Of a stretch of 64,000 nt of DNA, positions 1-11,900 are shown piece after piece (within the stretch, counting starts at the first letter, position 1; every line of letters starts with the position of its first letter). Source of the stretch: Pisolithus tinctorius (lineage: Eukaryota; Basidiomycota; Agaricomycetes; Boletales; Pisolithaceae); the NCBI GenBank assembly GCA_024663395.1, contig JANFAH010000033.1:434001-498000 (forward strand), given 5' to 3'. Below the pieces are notes generated by a model, which saw only the letters and a list, made by a program, of their open reading frames with translations, did not search any database and was not told the DNA's origin. Made by a program: the position numbers and the translations under genes.

Positions 1-2593
1 TCCTCACCAGCTGCGGAGTCGACTATGAGCGGTGAGCTCAGTGCATATGATCAACAATACACACCCGGTCAAATGTTAAGAATAAAGGGAAGTGGTGGTC
101 CTCGAGTTCACTATATCTCTGTGGAATGCCACTTTGAGCATCCGGGACATCGTCATTATCAACCAGTCCTCGGTACATGTTTCTCGACTTCAACATTGCA
201 AGCTCGTCCAGCGTATATCCTGCCAGTGAGAGGGAGTCCAGGAGCTTCACGAAGTACTCCTCTACTTTGGTTGCAAGGACATGAGACTTCGTGACAAATA
301 TCTGCCTTGGCCGGGGCATGCCAGAGCCTTCAGAATGAAGTTGCCATGCCCTCTGAATTCCCAACATCTTAAAGAGCATGGTTGTTGTTTTCCTTACCAA
401 TAATAAGCGTCACACTGATCTCAGTCACACAATCAACTCACCCCGTGCCACTTCGACCCAAAACATAACATGATGTAGTGCATTCGACGATCTTGCGCTC
501 TTGTGGACTAGGGACGCATTGGGACAAGTAAAGAGACCAAAAAAGATGTACTAACCTGAGTTCAAATACATGCTGGACGTCCTTCATCGCGATTAAACCT
601 GCGAAAACGTCAACATCTTCGCTAGATCGTTACGAAGGGTAGCATTTCTCGAACCGTTAATTAGGGCCTGCAAAACACATCTGAGCAAGAACAAAGACAA
701 GACGGATCAGCTCGAGCTTACCTGAGAGAAGGTGATGTATTTGTCAAGGCTGCTCTATGGTGTGAGTGAACGGCAGAGAAGTCATGTACATCAAGACGTA
801 CACGAGGAGGGAATGCAGCTGTAGTTCAACGTCAGTGGCCTTGATGATGGAAGACAGCATGAAGCTGATATCAATGGACGTACTTGATCCATTTCTTGGT
901 CACCAAGGGCCAGTGGTAGGGGCTTGACGACCACTTCGTGTACCTCGGGTGGGAATACAGCAGGCAAGTACACCTTATCTCCGGGATGGACAGGTGGGTT
1001 TCTGTACGTGCATCTGCAATGGTGAGATGAACGAACTTTACCTCCTTTTGTCAGCGTAAAGAAGGTTAAGTTACCGTTGTATATACTCTTTGCCTTTGCC
1101 GGACAAGTGGTGATTCATTGCATCCCAAATGCGATTAAGTTGGGTATGGGTGCATATCTCATATATCTTTATGGCTTCAGGTGTACCCCAGTAAGTATAT
1201 GGGCATATAACGGACGTGTAAGGGCTACCTTGTCGCTCGATCTGAAATGATCTGAGTGCAAGAAACAGGGAGGCAGGTAACTCACTTACTTCGCCATCAT
1301 GGTCTGGAACACAGTCGATTTGATACTTCGTGCTACATTAATGGCTTTATTAGGAACTCTGGATGGAAACTCGTACCACAAGCCGCAAATCTCGTTGCAT
1401 CTTCGCTTCAAAGATGGGCACGCCTGAGCGAGCTCCATCCAATCTCTTCTGGTTATCATCTGAAAAATGGCCATTCGAAAGTTCTCTGTGCCAGTGTCAC
1501 CACACAACCGATAAGGAAAGTAGCATAGAAAATGGCATAGCACGTACTTGATCTTCTTGACTACGATCTTGAACTTATTCCCATCGCTCCTGCGAAATTC
1601 CCTCAATTTCTTCGTCGCATTCGTCCCGATCAGAATTCTCCATTCTCCGAAACCGTCTGCATTATCGAAGTACAATGCAGCCTTCATTGGTTGAACCATT
1701 GGGTACGCTGATGGCTGAGTTTCCACGACAACGGAGGTGGATGGCTTCACTACAGTTTGAGGACGCTCGCTGGTACTGTGATCAGATAAAAGTTGAACAT
1801 AGGCGTTCTTCAGGGGCATCGCAAGTTCAGGGCTTGAGAGTGCACTCAGATAGGACTGTCGAGAGAAGTCAACGGCAAGTCGTGACGGTTTGGAAGGTTA
1901 CTCACGTCTAAATCCAATTTTAACTTCTCCGCGATGTCAGTGGCCATTCGTCTCGCTGCTTCATTCGTAGTGGGCACAGGAACCCCAAGTTTGAAAAACA
2001 GGGCAGGATCAACAGCCGCAGCTGCTTGCTTAACCCTCCGTCGCTGTTTCTTTACTTTCTGCTTGAAGAACGGGATGTCTTCATCTACTAACTCAGCATG
2101 CTCTTCTGTGATAGAAGTTTCGCTGGCAAAATCCGCACAGCACAACATGGCCAGGACAGGCAAAACATTGTCCACGTATTGCCTGAACTGGCCAATGTTT
2201 TTGGACAGATCAGTAGAGAGGAGGGCGGGAGGAATAGAGAACAAAGTATGGGATATCTTGAACAATAGATCCTTGACGAAGGACTGCGGTATAAGCGCTG
2301 GTTCCTTCGGAAAGGCGCTGAAAATACGCTCGACCAGCCTTTTCGAGTTGGGCCAAACTGGCCAGAATTCATGTGAGCAGGATTTCTGAGTAGGTGAACG
2401 TTACTTGCTTACCCGAGATAAGGAAACCAAAGAGGTTCGGGACAGACAATAGCTCACGGACGATCTGGGCCACAGCGCCATCCGTGTTGGAAACTACTAA
2501 CAACAGCTCGAGGTGACGAAGCGCGTCAGCAAGCCCAACAGGGTGTGCCAGACGTTCGGCAGAGAACATAGAAAGGTCTACAATGTGCACCAT
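1..2593 (-). CDS. TRANK1-like UvrD/Rep-type helicase, left tandem copy (5' part, runs off window)
   Basis: N-terminal part of a large SF1 (UvrD/Rep-like) helicase of the TPR/ankyrin (TRANK1) type. Exons inferred from conserved reading frame and GT..AG borders: 2413-2593, 1906-2357, 1548-1855, 1377-1485 and 1290-1325, with further exons down to the window edge. The start is taken at the ATG at 2593 (CACCATGG context) because the right copy has an in-frame stop just upstream of the equivalent ATG; an in-frame ATG at 2647 is an alternative. The Walker A loop GRSGTGKTTT is encoded near 375-450 and is split by an intron, as in the right copy. Exons 1-2 are almost identical to the middle copy, while exon 3 is more diverged. 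All exons I could follow are open, so it may be functional. ATPase/helicase activity is inferred from the family; substrate unknown. Confidence 0.8.
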
Positions 2594-3333
2594 GGTGGGT
2601 ATTGTGGAAGGAGTAGACCGTGGAAGGGACTGATGTATTCGTTCCACAATGCCACAACCTCGTGTTCCGCCGAGAACCAGGTCCTGAGGTTATCAGAACC
2701 CTCAGCCGATAAGAATCAACCCAATGCAGCGCTGGCTACTTGATTTGAACCTCCAAAGCTGTGCTTGGCTGCGGGGAAGAAGCTTTCCCGAATCAGCCAG
2801 CGCAGATCCGAGAACGACGTAAGTGAGTCTCCGCCATTCTCTAAGCATAAAATTTGTCTGAGAGAGCCATCACACGACCAAACCAGAAACGCACTCTTGG
2901 GGCGATGCCGGCTCTCGCCCCTGCAGCCCCAGTACCGCCACCTGATACGTGTTCACTATGTCGGCTGTACATATAAATCTCACCATTTCGTCGCCCTCCC
3001 ACAACAGACGTCCATCAACGCCCAGCAACCATTAGACCGTAGACGAGCGCTTGATCCCCAGTTCTCCGACAAGCGTGACCCGAACCTCAGGCAGTACAGA
3101 GCCTACCCTTTTTTTTCTTCACCAATTCGGATGACGAAAACGAGGCGTGCTCTCGAGGCTTCCAACTGAGCACTGACCAACCATCCCGCGTCATCGAGAA
3201 CGTTGCTTACATGGGAGCGATCTGACATTCGTTATCAATTCAATACAGCAGGATATCCTCGGGATAGTAGCCTATAGGTACAGTTTCAAACCTTCCATGC
3301 CGTCAGGAATCGTTTCGTTTATACAGGTCCTGG
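2594..3333. other. Intergenic region between left and middle helicase copies
   Basis: About 740 bp without a convincing gene. It must hold the promoter of the left helicase copy and the 3' flank of the middle copy. It is nearly identical to 5102-5998 except that it lacks the 157-bp block found there at 5456-5612. A T-rich stretch lies near 3110. No TATA box stands out. Confidence 0.6.
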
Positions 3334-5101
3334 TCAGTATTCATATGGATCGAGATCCTCGACATTGAGGGATGGTTTCTCCTTCTTTGGAACGTGCTTC
3401 TCTGCGACAATTGCCTTGTATGCGATGTTCAGTTCTTCCGGCGACCCCCTCGCACCACCTGGGATTCTGTGCAGAAATTCTTTGACCTGTAGCACTGCGT
3501 CCTTTAGAGCGCCGATGTCGCGGTTCTTGTGGAACTGTGAGTCAGGACTCAGCTTCTTCAGCAGCTCGTGCCCTTGTTTAAGGGTCCACCTCCAAGCAAG
3601 TGAGAAAGCTTGCAAGCGTAGAGTATTAAGACTCACGATATTTCACTCCTATTACGCCCGAGTTCTTCCAGGTGTTCGTGACCTTCTTTCAATAATAGCC
3701 CAGGAATTTTTGTCGTGTCTCTAACGAACGTAGCCATGATGATTCCCTTTTTGAGGGCCAGAAGCAAATGAGGCAAGGGTCCCAAGTACAGGAGGCGATA
3801 AAACCCTGGCGCAAAGCCGGTATCTTGAGCGTGCTTTAGACAAGTGGCATATATGGCAGACCTCTCTGCCTCGAGTGTAGGCCTCTCCAGTAGCCGCCTC
3901 TGTTTCTCACGGTGCTGACGGTAGACACGTTGTATTAAGCCGGCTGCAGACTCTTCCTCTAATCTCTTCTGGTTATCGTCTGAAAACCGTCCATGGGAGA
4001 GCTCCCTGCGCCAGTGTCACCGCACAACCACTAAAGGAAGTGATAGAGTACATACTTGATTTTCTTGACTACAATCTTGAACTTTTGTCGGTCGTTTTCG
4101 CGGAATTCTGTTAGTTTCTTCGTCACATCTGTCCCGATCAGAACTCTCCATTCTCCGAAACCGTCAGCATTATCGAAGTACAACGCAGCCTTCATTGGTT
4201 GAACCGTTGGGTATGCTGACGGCTGAGTTTCCACGGCAACGGAGGTGGATGGCTTCACTACAGTTCGAAGACGCTCGCTGGTACTGTGATCAGATAAATG
4301 TTGAACATAGGCGTTCTTCAGGGGCATCGCAAGTTCAGGGCTTGAGAGTGCACTCAGATAGGACTGTCGAGAGAAGTCAACGGCAAGTCGTAACGGTTTG
4401 GAAGGTTACTCACGTCTAAGACCAATTTTAACTTCTCCGCGATGTCAGTGGCCATTCGTCTCGCTGCTTCATTCGTAGTGGGCACAGGAACCCCAAGTTT
4501 GAAAAACAGGGCAGGATCAACAGCCGCAGCTGCTTGCTTAACCCTCCGTCGCTGTTTCTTTACTTTCTGCTTGAAGAACGGGATGTCTTCATCTACTAAC
4601 TCAGCATGCTCTTCTGTGATAGAAGTTTCGCTGGCAAAATCCGCACAGCACAACATGGCCAGGACAGGCAAAACATTGTCCACGTATTGCCTGAACTGGC
4701 CAATGTTTTTGGACAGATCAGTAGAGAGGAGGGCGGGAGGAATAGAGAACAAAGTATGGGATATCTTGAACAATAGATCCTTGACGAAGGACTGCGGTAT
4801 AAGCGCTGGTTCCTTCGGAAAGGCGCTGAAAATACGCTCGACCAGCTTTTTCGAGTTGGGCCAAACTGGCCAGAATTCATGTGAGCAGGATTTCTGAGTA
4901 GGTGAACGTTACTTGCTTACCCGAGATAAGGAAACCAAAGAGGTTCGGGACAGACAATAGCTCACGGACGATCTGGGCCACAGCGCCATCCGTGTTGGAA
5001 ACTACTAACAACAGCTCGAGGTGACGAAGCGCTTCAGCAAGCCCAACAGGGTGTGCCAGACGTTCGGCAGAGAACATAGAAAGGTCTACAATGTGCACCA
5101 T
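3334..5101 (-). CDS. Internally deleted TRANK1-like paralogue: N-terminal domain fused in frame to C-terminal domain
   Basis: Predicted exons 4921-5101, 4414-4865, 4056-4363, 3637-4005 and 3334-3589; introns are 46-55 nt with GT..AG ends. They sum to 1566 nt, or 521 residues plus stop, with no internal stop. Residues 1 to about 328 match the N-terminal domain of the flanking helicases. At 3960/3961 the frame passes directly into the C-terminal domain, which starts with an IQ-like segment (AAGLIQRVYRQHREK) and ends with the same DLDPYEY tail as the right copy. Compared with the right copy the block equivalent to about 6626-13180 is missing, so Walker A and B, the other helicase motifs and the TPR-like region are all gone. 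Junction frame and splice sites are intact, so it may make a helicase-free decoy or adaptor protein; that role is inference. An in-frame ATG at 5155 would add 18 residues. Confidence 0.75.
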
Positions 5102-5998
5102 GGTGGGTATTGTGGAAGGAGTAGACCGTGGAAGGGACTGATGTATTCGTTCCACAATGCCACAATCTCGTGTTCCTCTGAGAACCAGATCCTGAGGTTA
5201 TCAGAACCCTCAGCCGATAAGAATCAACCCAATGCAGCGCTGGCTACTTGATTTGAACCTCCAAAGCTGTGCTTGGCTGCGGGGAAGAAGCTTTCCCGAA
5301 TCAGCCAGCGCAGATCCGAGAACGACGTAAGTGAGTCTCCGCCATTCTCTAAGCATGAAAGTTGTCTGAGAGAGCCATCACACGACCAAACCAGAAACGC
5401 ACTCTTGGGGCGATGCCGGCTCTCGCCCCTGCAGCCCCAGTACCGCCACCTGATATGTTGGAGTAGGGGGACCAGAGGGACAGGAGATGAGGACACAGCC
5501 ACGTTGGCTTAGTCAGACGGAGGCGAGACGTGGACATGAACATAGCAGTAGAACGTACGATAGGACACGACGACAGACAGTACGATAGAAGACCAAGAGA
5601 CCACTACTTCAACGTGTTCACTATGTCGGCTGTACATATAAATCTCACCATTTCGTCGCCCTCCCACAACAGACGTCCACCAACGCCCAGCAACCATTAG
5701 ACCGTAGGCGAGCGCTTGATCCCCAGTTCTCCGACAAGCGTGACCCGAACCTCAGGCAGTACAGAGCCTACCCTTTTTTTTCTTCACCAATTCGGATGAC
5801 GAAAACGAGGCGTGCTCTCGAGGCTTCCAACTGAGCACTGACCAACCATCCCGCGTCATCGAGAACGTTGCTTACATGGGAGCGATCTGACATTCGTTAT
5901 CAATTCAATACAGCAGGATATCCTCGGGATAGTAGCCTATAGGTACAGTTTCAAACCTTCCATGCCGTCAGGAATCGTTTCGTTTATACAGGTCCTGG
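5102..5998. other. Intergenic region between middle and right helicase copies
   Basis: About 900 bp with no convincing gene. It is a near copy of 2594-3333 plus a 157-bp extra block. It should contain the promoter of the middle gene and the 3' flank of the right gene. Confidence 0.6.
5456..5612. other. 157-bp block present in only one of two duplicated intergenic regions
   Basis: The two intergenic copies read identically up to CTGATA and resume at CGTGTTCAC. This copy has 157 bp between them. The block contains a short internal repeat (GTACGATAG twice) and no clear terminal inverted repeat or target duplication. It could be an insertion here or a deletion in the other copy; the sequence does not decide. 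Confidence 0.55.
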
Positions 5999-8900
5999 TC
6001 AGTATTCATATGGATCGAGATCCTCGACATTGAGGGATGGTTTCTCCTTCTTCGGAACGTGCTTCTCTGCAACAATAGCTTCGTATGCGATGTTCAGTTC
6101 TTCCGGCGCCTCCCCCGCACCACCTGGGATTCTGTGTAGAAATTCTTCAACTTGTAGCACTGCATCCTTTAGAGCGCCGATGTCGCGGTTCTTGTGGAAC
6201 TGTGAGTCAGGACTCAGCTTCTTCAGCAGCTCGTGCCCTTGTTTAAGGGTCCACCTCCAAGCAAGTGAGAAAGCTTGCAAGCGTAGAGTATTAAGACTCA
6301 CGATATTTCACTCCTATTACGCCCGAGTTCTTCCAGGCGTTCGTGACCTTCTTTCAATAATAGTCCAGGAATTTTTGTCGTGTTTCTAACGAACGTAGCC
6401 ATGATGATTCCTTTTTTGAGGGCCAGAAGCAAATGAGGCAAGGATCCCAAGTACAGGAGGCGATAAAACCCTGGCGCAAATCCGGTATCTTGAGCGTGTT
6501 TTAGACAAGTGGCATATATGGCAGATCTCTCTGCCTCGAGTGTAGGCCTCTCCAGCAGCCGCCTCTGTTTCTCGCGGTGCTGACGGTAGACACGTTGTAT
6601 TAAGCCGGCTGCAGACTCTTCCTCCTCCGTACCAACAACAGCCGGTGTGGCCTGATCATCGTCGAGGGGAGGACCTCCTACATCTCCTATAGGCTTGTCG
6701 ATTTGTGCAGAGTCAATCTCGAGACATCGATCAACGTGGTCTTCAGCTGGTTTTGTCTGGAGTGAAATTCCAGCCCGAGGCACGAAAACCGGTGCTTCCA
6801 CACGGAGTTGGGAGCGTGCGACAATTAGGGGAGACGCTAAGAGAGTTGGTATCTCGTCGAGTCGACTGTAATGAAGTTCCTGGATACACGATCGCGTCGC
6901 GAGGCGGCTAGTCTCAAGGCTCGTTGCATGGCCCTTGCAACGAAGATGAACGAGATTCGGTATAGCATGATTCTCATCGTAGGCAACTATTACGTGTAGA
7001 TAATCGTCGCGTGCTGTTTGTGCATAGCTACAGTAGTAGTGAGCTCATCACTGGGATGTGGAGAATGGCAACGATACGCACTGCCGGTAGATGTATGGTG
7101 TGGGGCGAGCAGGATCGTTTGATCTCAAATTGTTCATGATGCTTGAAATCCTCCCTTTCAGGTCGACCCAACGAGGAGGGCAGTTATAAGAAGCTAAAGG
7201 GAGTCAGTCGAGTCCAAACTCTTGATAAACTACCTACCAAGACACAACATTCTACAGCTGGGTTATTGTTAGTTTCTTCGCGACGGGACGGACGACCGTT
7301 GAATTACTCACATCCGTGCGATGAATATACTTCGGTGAACGGGCGTAACGTTCGTGTGCAACAACCAGAGATGTTCTGCACCTGACGTTAGGGTATGTAA
7401 CTATTCGAACGGTGAGAAAATAACCTTCTGTACTGTCAGACCGTAGCTTTTCTAGGAGGTACTGTATATCGTCCAAGAAGTAATTGATGTTCGTGACATC
7501 TTTACGTGCATCGAGTTTGTTGTTCCGGACTAACCAACTTCGAGGTAGAACGACATCGTGCAGCGCGTCCGCACCGGGGTTAATTTTGAGACGAAGAGTT
7601 ATCACGTAAGCACTGAGCACTTCCTCGATGCAGTCACAAAGGACAGACAAGTTCACTTGAATGTTAGTGCGAATAGCGTGGCTAAGACAGAGGTCATAAA
7701 GCGTGACTCTAAAAAGAGCAGAAATCTTACCGAAGCCCAAGGGTGCCCATAGAAATGCTTGCTTCGGTAGTAGATTGGTTGGACTCAATCATGTCTTCTA
7801 CAATGTAACGACCAGGATAGCGGAAGAATGACCTGGGGCGGTATCGCCACACGCAATTAGCGTTCTGCAAAGCGTCACTTTCACCAAATACTGAGCTGAG
7901 CTTAATCAGCCTTAGTATGTCGGTAAGGAAATCGGCAGAATATCGAGGTTCTAGAGCATAAATAGCACCGCGAACCCAATTTCTCACAACACGGATGCCG
8001 TCAAAAGCTCCCTGGATGCTTGACCACTTGAGATCCGCAAGAGACCCTTGTGCACGGAAAGGTGGGAAGAATGCCTCGTATAAGTGGGCTATCCAGTCGG
8101 CGATCTCCCCTTTTATGCTATATCACAAAAATGATCAACCCACGAACACGCTATATACGCAGAGCCACTTACGAATTCCACTCCCGCATCTCGGGAAATG
8201 CGGAATATACAAGTTGCAATATACGCATTTGCTGTAGATGAATTCCAACGCGCGCATTGTATTGGGTGGAGTCCAGAGAGGAAAGTGGGACATGCTGTTG
8301 CTTGCACTTTCCATAGTTGCAGGAGCCAATGACAGTGTAAAGGAGGCACTGAGAAAAGATCTTCGCGTTATAGCAAAGTCGAGTCTCAATATGGACTTGG
8401 CGGCGAAGGTAGGAGCGTACGCGCTCTTTCAACGCATTGGTGATTTGCCCGTGAGTGTATGGTGATGCATTTGTCTGCTCATCATTGCTGGTAGACACCG
8501 CGCTTGGGGTGGCCAAAACGAAGGAGCCCGCTTGTACATCATATTGATCATCTGAAAGCTGAGTTATTGCAAAGAGCTTTCTGATACCGTGTCCTCCCAC
8601 GGGATCATTGTGGGAAGCAACGGTATAGAGCAAATGAGAATACGTGTAGAATTTTCGGAGGAAGAGCGTGAAGTCCTCTAACTTCACCAACTCCTCCACC
8701 GGAGGTAGGCGCGAAAAAAACGTGATTGAGACACCAAAGAGCTGCAGCATTGTCTTTCTGCTCGATGAAGGAGTCTGCCAACGTTTCCAGCACTGCACGG
8801 TCAGGTTCTTCTGCAGCAGCAGTTTGGAACATCTTGATCTGGATGATTGGACGGCGGATATTTAGTCCATGACTCTGAGCAAGCAGGCGATACTTACTTC

Positions 8901-11900
8901 ATCACGGGCTCGAGGCGACAAAAGGTTCAAGGGAAGCTGATGACTGAAGGAGATAAGGGTTTTCGGTGTCCCAGCATGGAACTCCTTTGGCGACACTCCG
9001 AATGAGCAATGTTTCCACAAACAGTCCAGTAATATGTCCGCTGCGCGCCTCATGGCATGCTGGTTGGTTTTGTCCTTGAGAAGTACTCCGATCGCATCCA
9101 ATGGTTCATCTTCACTCAAATGCAGTTCTGCAGCTTCGACATATTTTCCATGGGACTCGTAGAGAACCACAAGTGCCACATCGAGGCCATAGGTCTCAAG
9201 AAAGTCTAACTCTTCTTCAAAGGAGGAAAAAAGAGACGACGGCGGTCTACAGAATGTTAAGTTCGCGTTCATGACAACAAGCAGACCACCTACTTCTCGT
9301 CATCCTTGCTACAGTAGTACAACCGACATACTTTGAGTAACTCGTCTGCACAATCAGGGGACATCTTTTTCGAGTAGGATTTGAGAACATCAACTGTCTT
9401 GTCGAATATGCCGGCCTTGCGGTAGCGTTTGGCTGCTAGTTCGTACGCCTCAGCATTCAGGTATGCATCCGCCGCCTTACGGTCGTCGGCCGCACGAACA
9501 TAGCACTCCGCAGCTGTATGGTAGTACCGCAGCTTCAGCCTACCAGGCGTCTCACTGCCACATTTATCAAATGCGTCTGCAGCCTTGGCGAACGCCTGCC
9601 GCTGCTCGCTGGCTAGCGCCACCCCCACGGTTGCGCGAGCAAGCTCTCGGAAATGGTATGCTTCAGCAATCCTCACTTCACGGGGCATTTCGGCACGCCC
9701 AAAGCAATGCATCGCTTGCGTGTATCGCTTGTGATGGAATAACCAGAGACCTGATTCTGCCCATTCTTCAGGAGTCGAAGAGACTGCCAGATGCGGAACA
9801 TCAGTTCCAGGACTACAGTTCTGGATTTGAGAACGAGACGTCCAGAATATCTATCATAACCGTCAGCTTCTTGCATTGACGGCTTATTCGAGAGGTATTC
9901 CTTACTTTCATAGGCTCGGCCTTGTCAGACTTGTCGGCAATCCACATATTCTTACATGCTCTTGTAATCCCCACGTATAAGAGTTTCAACTAGAACAAGG
10001 CGTTATCTGACGGAATGAACCAGCAGAAGTAATTCCAATTACATACCTCACCGCATACCCCTGCGTATCTGCTTTCGTTCCTTTCGAAACATGGCGCTTG
10101 TGGCCGGCACGGACTGTGGCCATCAAACCCACTGTTTATGGCGGCCAGCACCAGACGCCAGCGAGATAGATCCACGTTTGAGTCCTCAAAGAAGTTGTAA
10201 AGAAGCACCTGGGAATTCCGAAGATCACCACCCAATGCTGCAGAAAGGAGATACTGGGTGGATAGACACCTACATCATTGAACTCCAGCCCTTTGCTCTC
10301 ATAAAGTGTCCTGCCACAGTCAGCCTTCAGCAAGGTTTAGAAATGGAATGGTTAATCCGCCTCACATGATAAGTCCAATATCACCCACTTGCTGTCGGAG
10401 CTTTTCCCGAGCCTTTTCATTTCGCACAAGAATGCCTGTAACCTTTGCGTAAAGAATGGTAAATGATACTAGAAAGATCAACTCACACTGCTGTGCGCCG
10501 AATTCAATGTGACTGCCACTTTATGCGGGACCATGTCAGTGGGGAATCCTCAACTGAACGAAACAAGTTACATACGGGGCGCCGAAGAGGAATTGTTCAT
10601 AACCGATAGCATCCTTGTCCCATCCCGTGAAGAACACCGGTTTCAAGCCGTCGACGATGCCATGTTCAGGCTGGAGGGAATCAATACTGTTCGGCCAGAA
10701 GCGAGAAATCAACTCGATCACTGAATGTGCGCAGTTCACTATGCCGCCATGGGACCGGTAGTTTATCGCAAGCTGGAATGACATCGGTGGAGCAATTCGC
10801 CGCTCCCTCACCATATGCGAGGCTTGGTCCACCTGAATCTCGTTTAGTTGGTGGATGTTACAGAATTAAGACCACCCACCTCGATACGGTGTAGAAATGC
10901 TTTCAAATCATCAAACCTAAACGAACTGCTTGCAGAGATGGTCTGAGCAGTATCGCCTGCCCAGAACAGGCCTTCCGGATTGCAACATATAAGTCTCAAA
11001 ACTGCAAACATCTCAACCGTGGTCCCCAATTGTTAGACATGAAAAACATACGAAGAGCATCTATGAGCAGATTGTCCTGTGCTTCGTCCACATAACTGCA
11101 GCCCGATCCTCATCAGCAACATGCTCACAGATATGAAGGGTGCACAAACAGATAGTCTACTTGGCGCCCTTTGAGCGATGTAGCACCCAGTAGAGTCTTA
11201 AGAACAACATGTGTCCTTGTGATGGATCAATGAAGATCACGCTGTACTCCTCGACAACCAGAAACAAACCTGTCTGCAACATCATGATGTTGGCGCTGAC
11301 GTTTCAGCTTGGAGTAGGCTTCAAATAGAGCATAGACAAGTTCTCTTTGACCGGAGAAGGTCGGGTTTGAGCGTGATGGGAGGCCACAGTAAGTTTTCTT
11401 ATCCAATATCCCGTCATCGAATCCAAGTGACTTTTCTGAGCCTTTGATGATGCCTGTTATAAATTAACATTATGGGGCCACCACCTAGACTGATGGACAT
11501 ACCCACAATCTCCCCAAACACCAACCATGGATCTGAACGCCGCGTCAGTCATAGAGAATGCAGGTAAACCAACTACTTTACCAAGACCCTTCGTAAGCGG
11601 CTGAGGGAAGTGTGGCCAATACGTGTTGGCAAAAGTGTCATAGCTAACAAAGGAGTCAAGGACGTCCGGGTCTTGAGACCGCATGAATAATTTTGCTACA
11701 TGTTTGGCCTTTGGATGATCTGCCTCCAAGATATCCGCTGCAATCATCCTCGCCAACTATAGAGTTGGCTATGAGCGGTGAGCTCAGCGAATACGATCAA
11801 CAATACACACCTGGTCAAATGTTAAGAATAAAGGGAAGTGGTGGTCCTCGAGTTCACTATATCTCTGCGGAATGCCATTTTGCGCGTCCGGAACATCGTC

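Noticed and set aside
1934..2389. Plus-strand 151-codon ORFs at 1934, 4442 and 13662
   Set aside because: Antisense shadows of helicase exon 2. They are conserved only because the gene is triplicated.
2647..2647. Upstream ATG as the helicase start
   Set aside because: The right copy has an in-frame TGA upstream of the conserved ATG, so the shared start is at 2593, 5101 and 14315.
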